Shown in pieces: positions 5,989-6,504 of a stretch of DNA of 6,504 bases. Numbering within the stretch: the first letter of the stretch is position 1; each line of letters begins with the position of its first letter. Made by a program: the position numbers and the translations under genes. Under the pieces are notes generated by a model. That model was not told where the DNA came from and did no database searches. It saw nothing but the letters and a program-made list of their open reading frames with translations. Source of the DNA: Chitinivibrionales bacterium (GTDB taxonomy: Bacteria; Fibrobacterota; Chitinivibrionia; Chitinivibrionales; FEN-1185); assembly GCA_028718065.1 (NCBI GenBank), contig JAQUMP010000206.1:1-6504 (forward strand), given 5' to 3'.

Positions 5989-6504
5989 TCAGCGCCGGCC
6001 GCGCCGCGCGTTGCTCATGAGTACGGGCCGATAGGTGTCTAAGTTCTCAATGATCTTAAGCGCGCCGCGCGCCACGCAGGTGAGCGGATCGTCGATCACG
6101 TTCACCGGCAGGTTGGTTTCCTGGCGCAGCCGTTCGTCAAGCCCGCGCAGGAGCGAGCTGCCGCCCGTCATGATTATTCCTTTGTCAAGAATATCGGCGG
6201 AAAGCTCCGGCGGCGTCTGTTCCAGCGCCTGCTTTACGGCCTCCACGATGGTGGAGATGGGCTCGTTCAGGGCGTCGCGGATTTCGGTTGACGTAATGCG
6301 CAGCGTCTTGGGAATGCCCGCCACCAGGTCGCGCCCCTTTACTTCCATTTCCAGCTCGTCTTCCAGCGGGAAGGCCGAGCCGATCTGGATTTTTATCTGC
6401 TCGGCGGTGCTCTCGCCCACGAGCAGGTTGTAGGTTTTTTTAAGGTAGCTCACCACGGCCTCGTCCATTTCATCGCCGCCCACGCGCACCGACATGTCGC
6501 ACAC
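5989..6504 (-). CDS. mreB: Rod-shape-determining actin-like protein MreB, C-terminal half (partial)
   Basis: The last 171 residues of MreB; the 5' half lies beyond 6504. MreB is a bacterial actin that polymerises on the inner membrane face with ATP and steers the elongasome. The window opens at VCDMSVRVGGDEMDEAV, the conserved strand and VGGDxxDEA phosphate-side motif. TAEQIKIQIGSAFP, KGRDLVAGIPKT, PPELSADILDKGIIMTGG (adenosine-side motif 2 region, TGGSSLLRGLD) and DDPLTCVARGALKIIE follow, all typical of MreB. The valine at the edge is encoded by GTG and is internal, not a start. The tail SNARRGRR is short and basic. About half of a usual 340-350-residue MreB is present, with no internal stop or frameshift. 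It is the first gene of the visible operon. Confidence 0.97.
   Translation of the reverse strand: MCDMSVRVGGDEMDEAVVSYLKKTYNLLVGESTAEQIKIQIGSAFPLEDELEMEVKGRDLVAGIPKTLRITSTEIRDALNEPISTIVEAVKQALEQTPPELSADILDKGIIMTGGSSLLRGLDERLRQETNLPVNVIDDPLTCVARGALKIIENLDTYRPVLMSNARRGRR

Noticed and set aside
1..6504. CRISPR arrays, tRNA or rRNA genes, insertion sequence genes, phage genes or toxin-antitoxin pairs.
   Set aside because: The window is almost filled by seven co-directional housekeeping genes. The two larger gaps contain palindromes only, with no spaced direct repeats, cloverleaf fold or transposase fragments.

Overview
All recognisable genes lie on the minus strand and read from position 6504 down to 1. 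In transcription order they are mreB (3' part only), mreC, mreD, mrdA (PBP2), rodA, lgt and comF (5' part only). This is the classical rod-shape (elongasome) operon of a Gram-negative-type bacterium, followed by the lipoprotein diacylglyceryl transferase gene and a ComF-type phosphoribosyltransferase gene. The species cannot be named from the sequence. The moderately GC-rich coding DNA, the mreBCD-mrdA-rodA order and the GCFLNGCCYG-type Lgt fit an uncultivated or environmental diderm lineage (Desulfobacterota, Omnitrophota or a neighbour). That placement is inference from recalled family resemblance.

Layout: the mreB C-terminal half (5989-6504) is separated by 38 bp from mreC (5117-5950). mreC overlaps mreD (4623-5120) by the 4-bp ATGA. 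After 27 bp comes mrdA (2694-4595). A 134-bp gap holding a large palindromic element (2578-2680) precedes rodA (1282-2559). A 259-bp non-coding stretch follows, with an imperfect hairpin, an AT-rich tract and three tight GC-rich inverted repeats. Then come lgt (210-1022) and, 9 bp later, the start of comF (1-200), which runs out of the window.

How the genes work together: MreB filaments on the inner face of the membrane, with MreC and MreD, position and activate the paired synthase RodA (SEDS glycosyltransferase) and PBP2 (transpeptidase) to build side-wall peptidoglycan. Lgt starts lipoprotein maturation in the same membrane. ComF is usually linked to DNA uptake or phosphoribosyl chemistry and has no evident link to wall synthesis; its closeness to lgt suggests co-transcription only.

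No wholly new system is seen. The points worth a second look are the mobile-looking palindromes in the two wide operon gaps, the displaced ribosome-binding site of rodA, a probable Cys/Cys/His/Cys version of the PBP2 zinc site, and an Lgt whose active-site residues differ from the E. coli enzyme at several positions.
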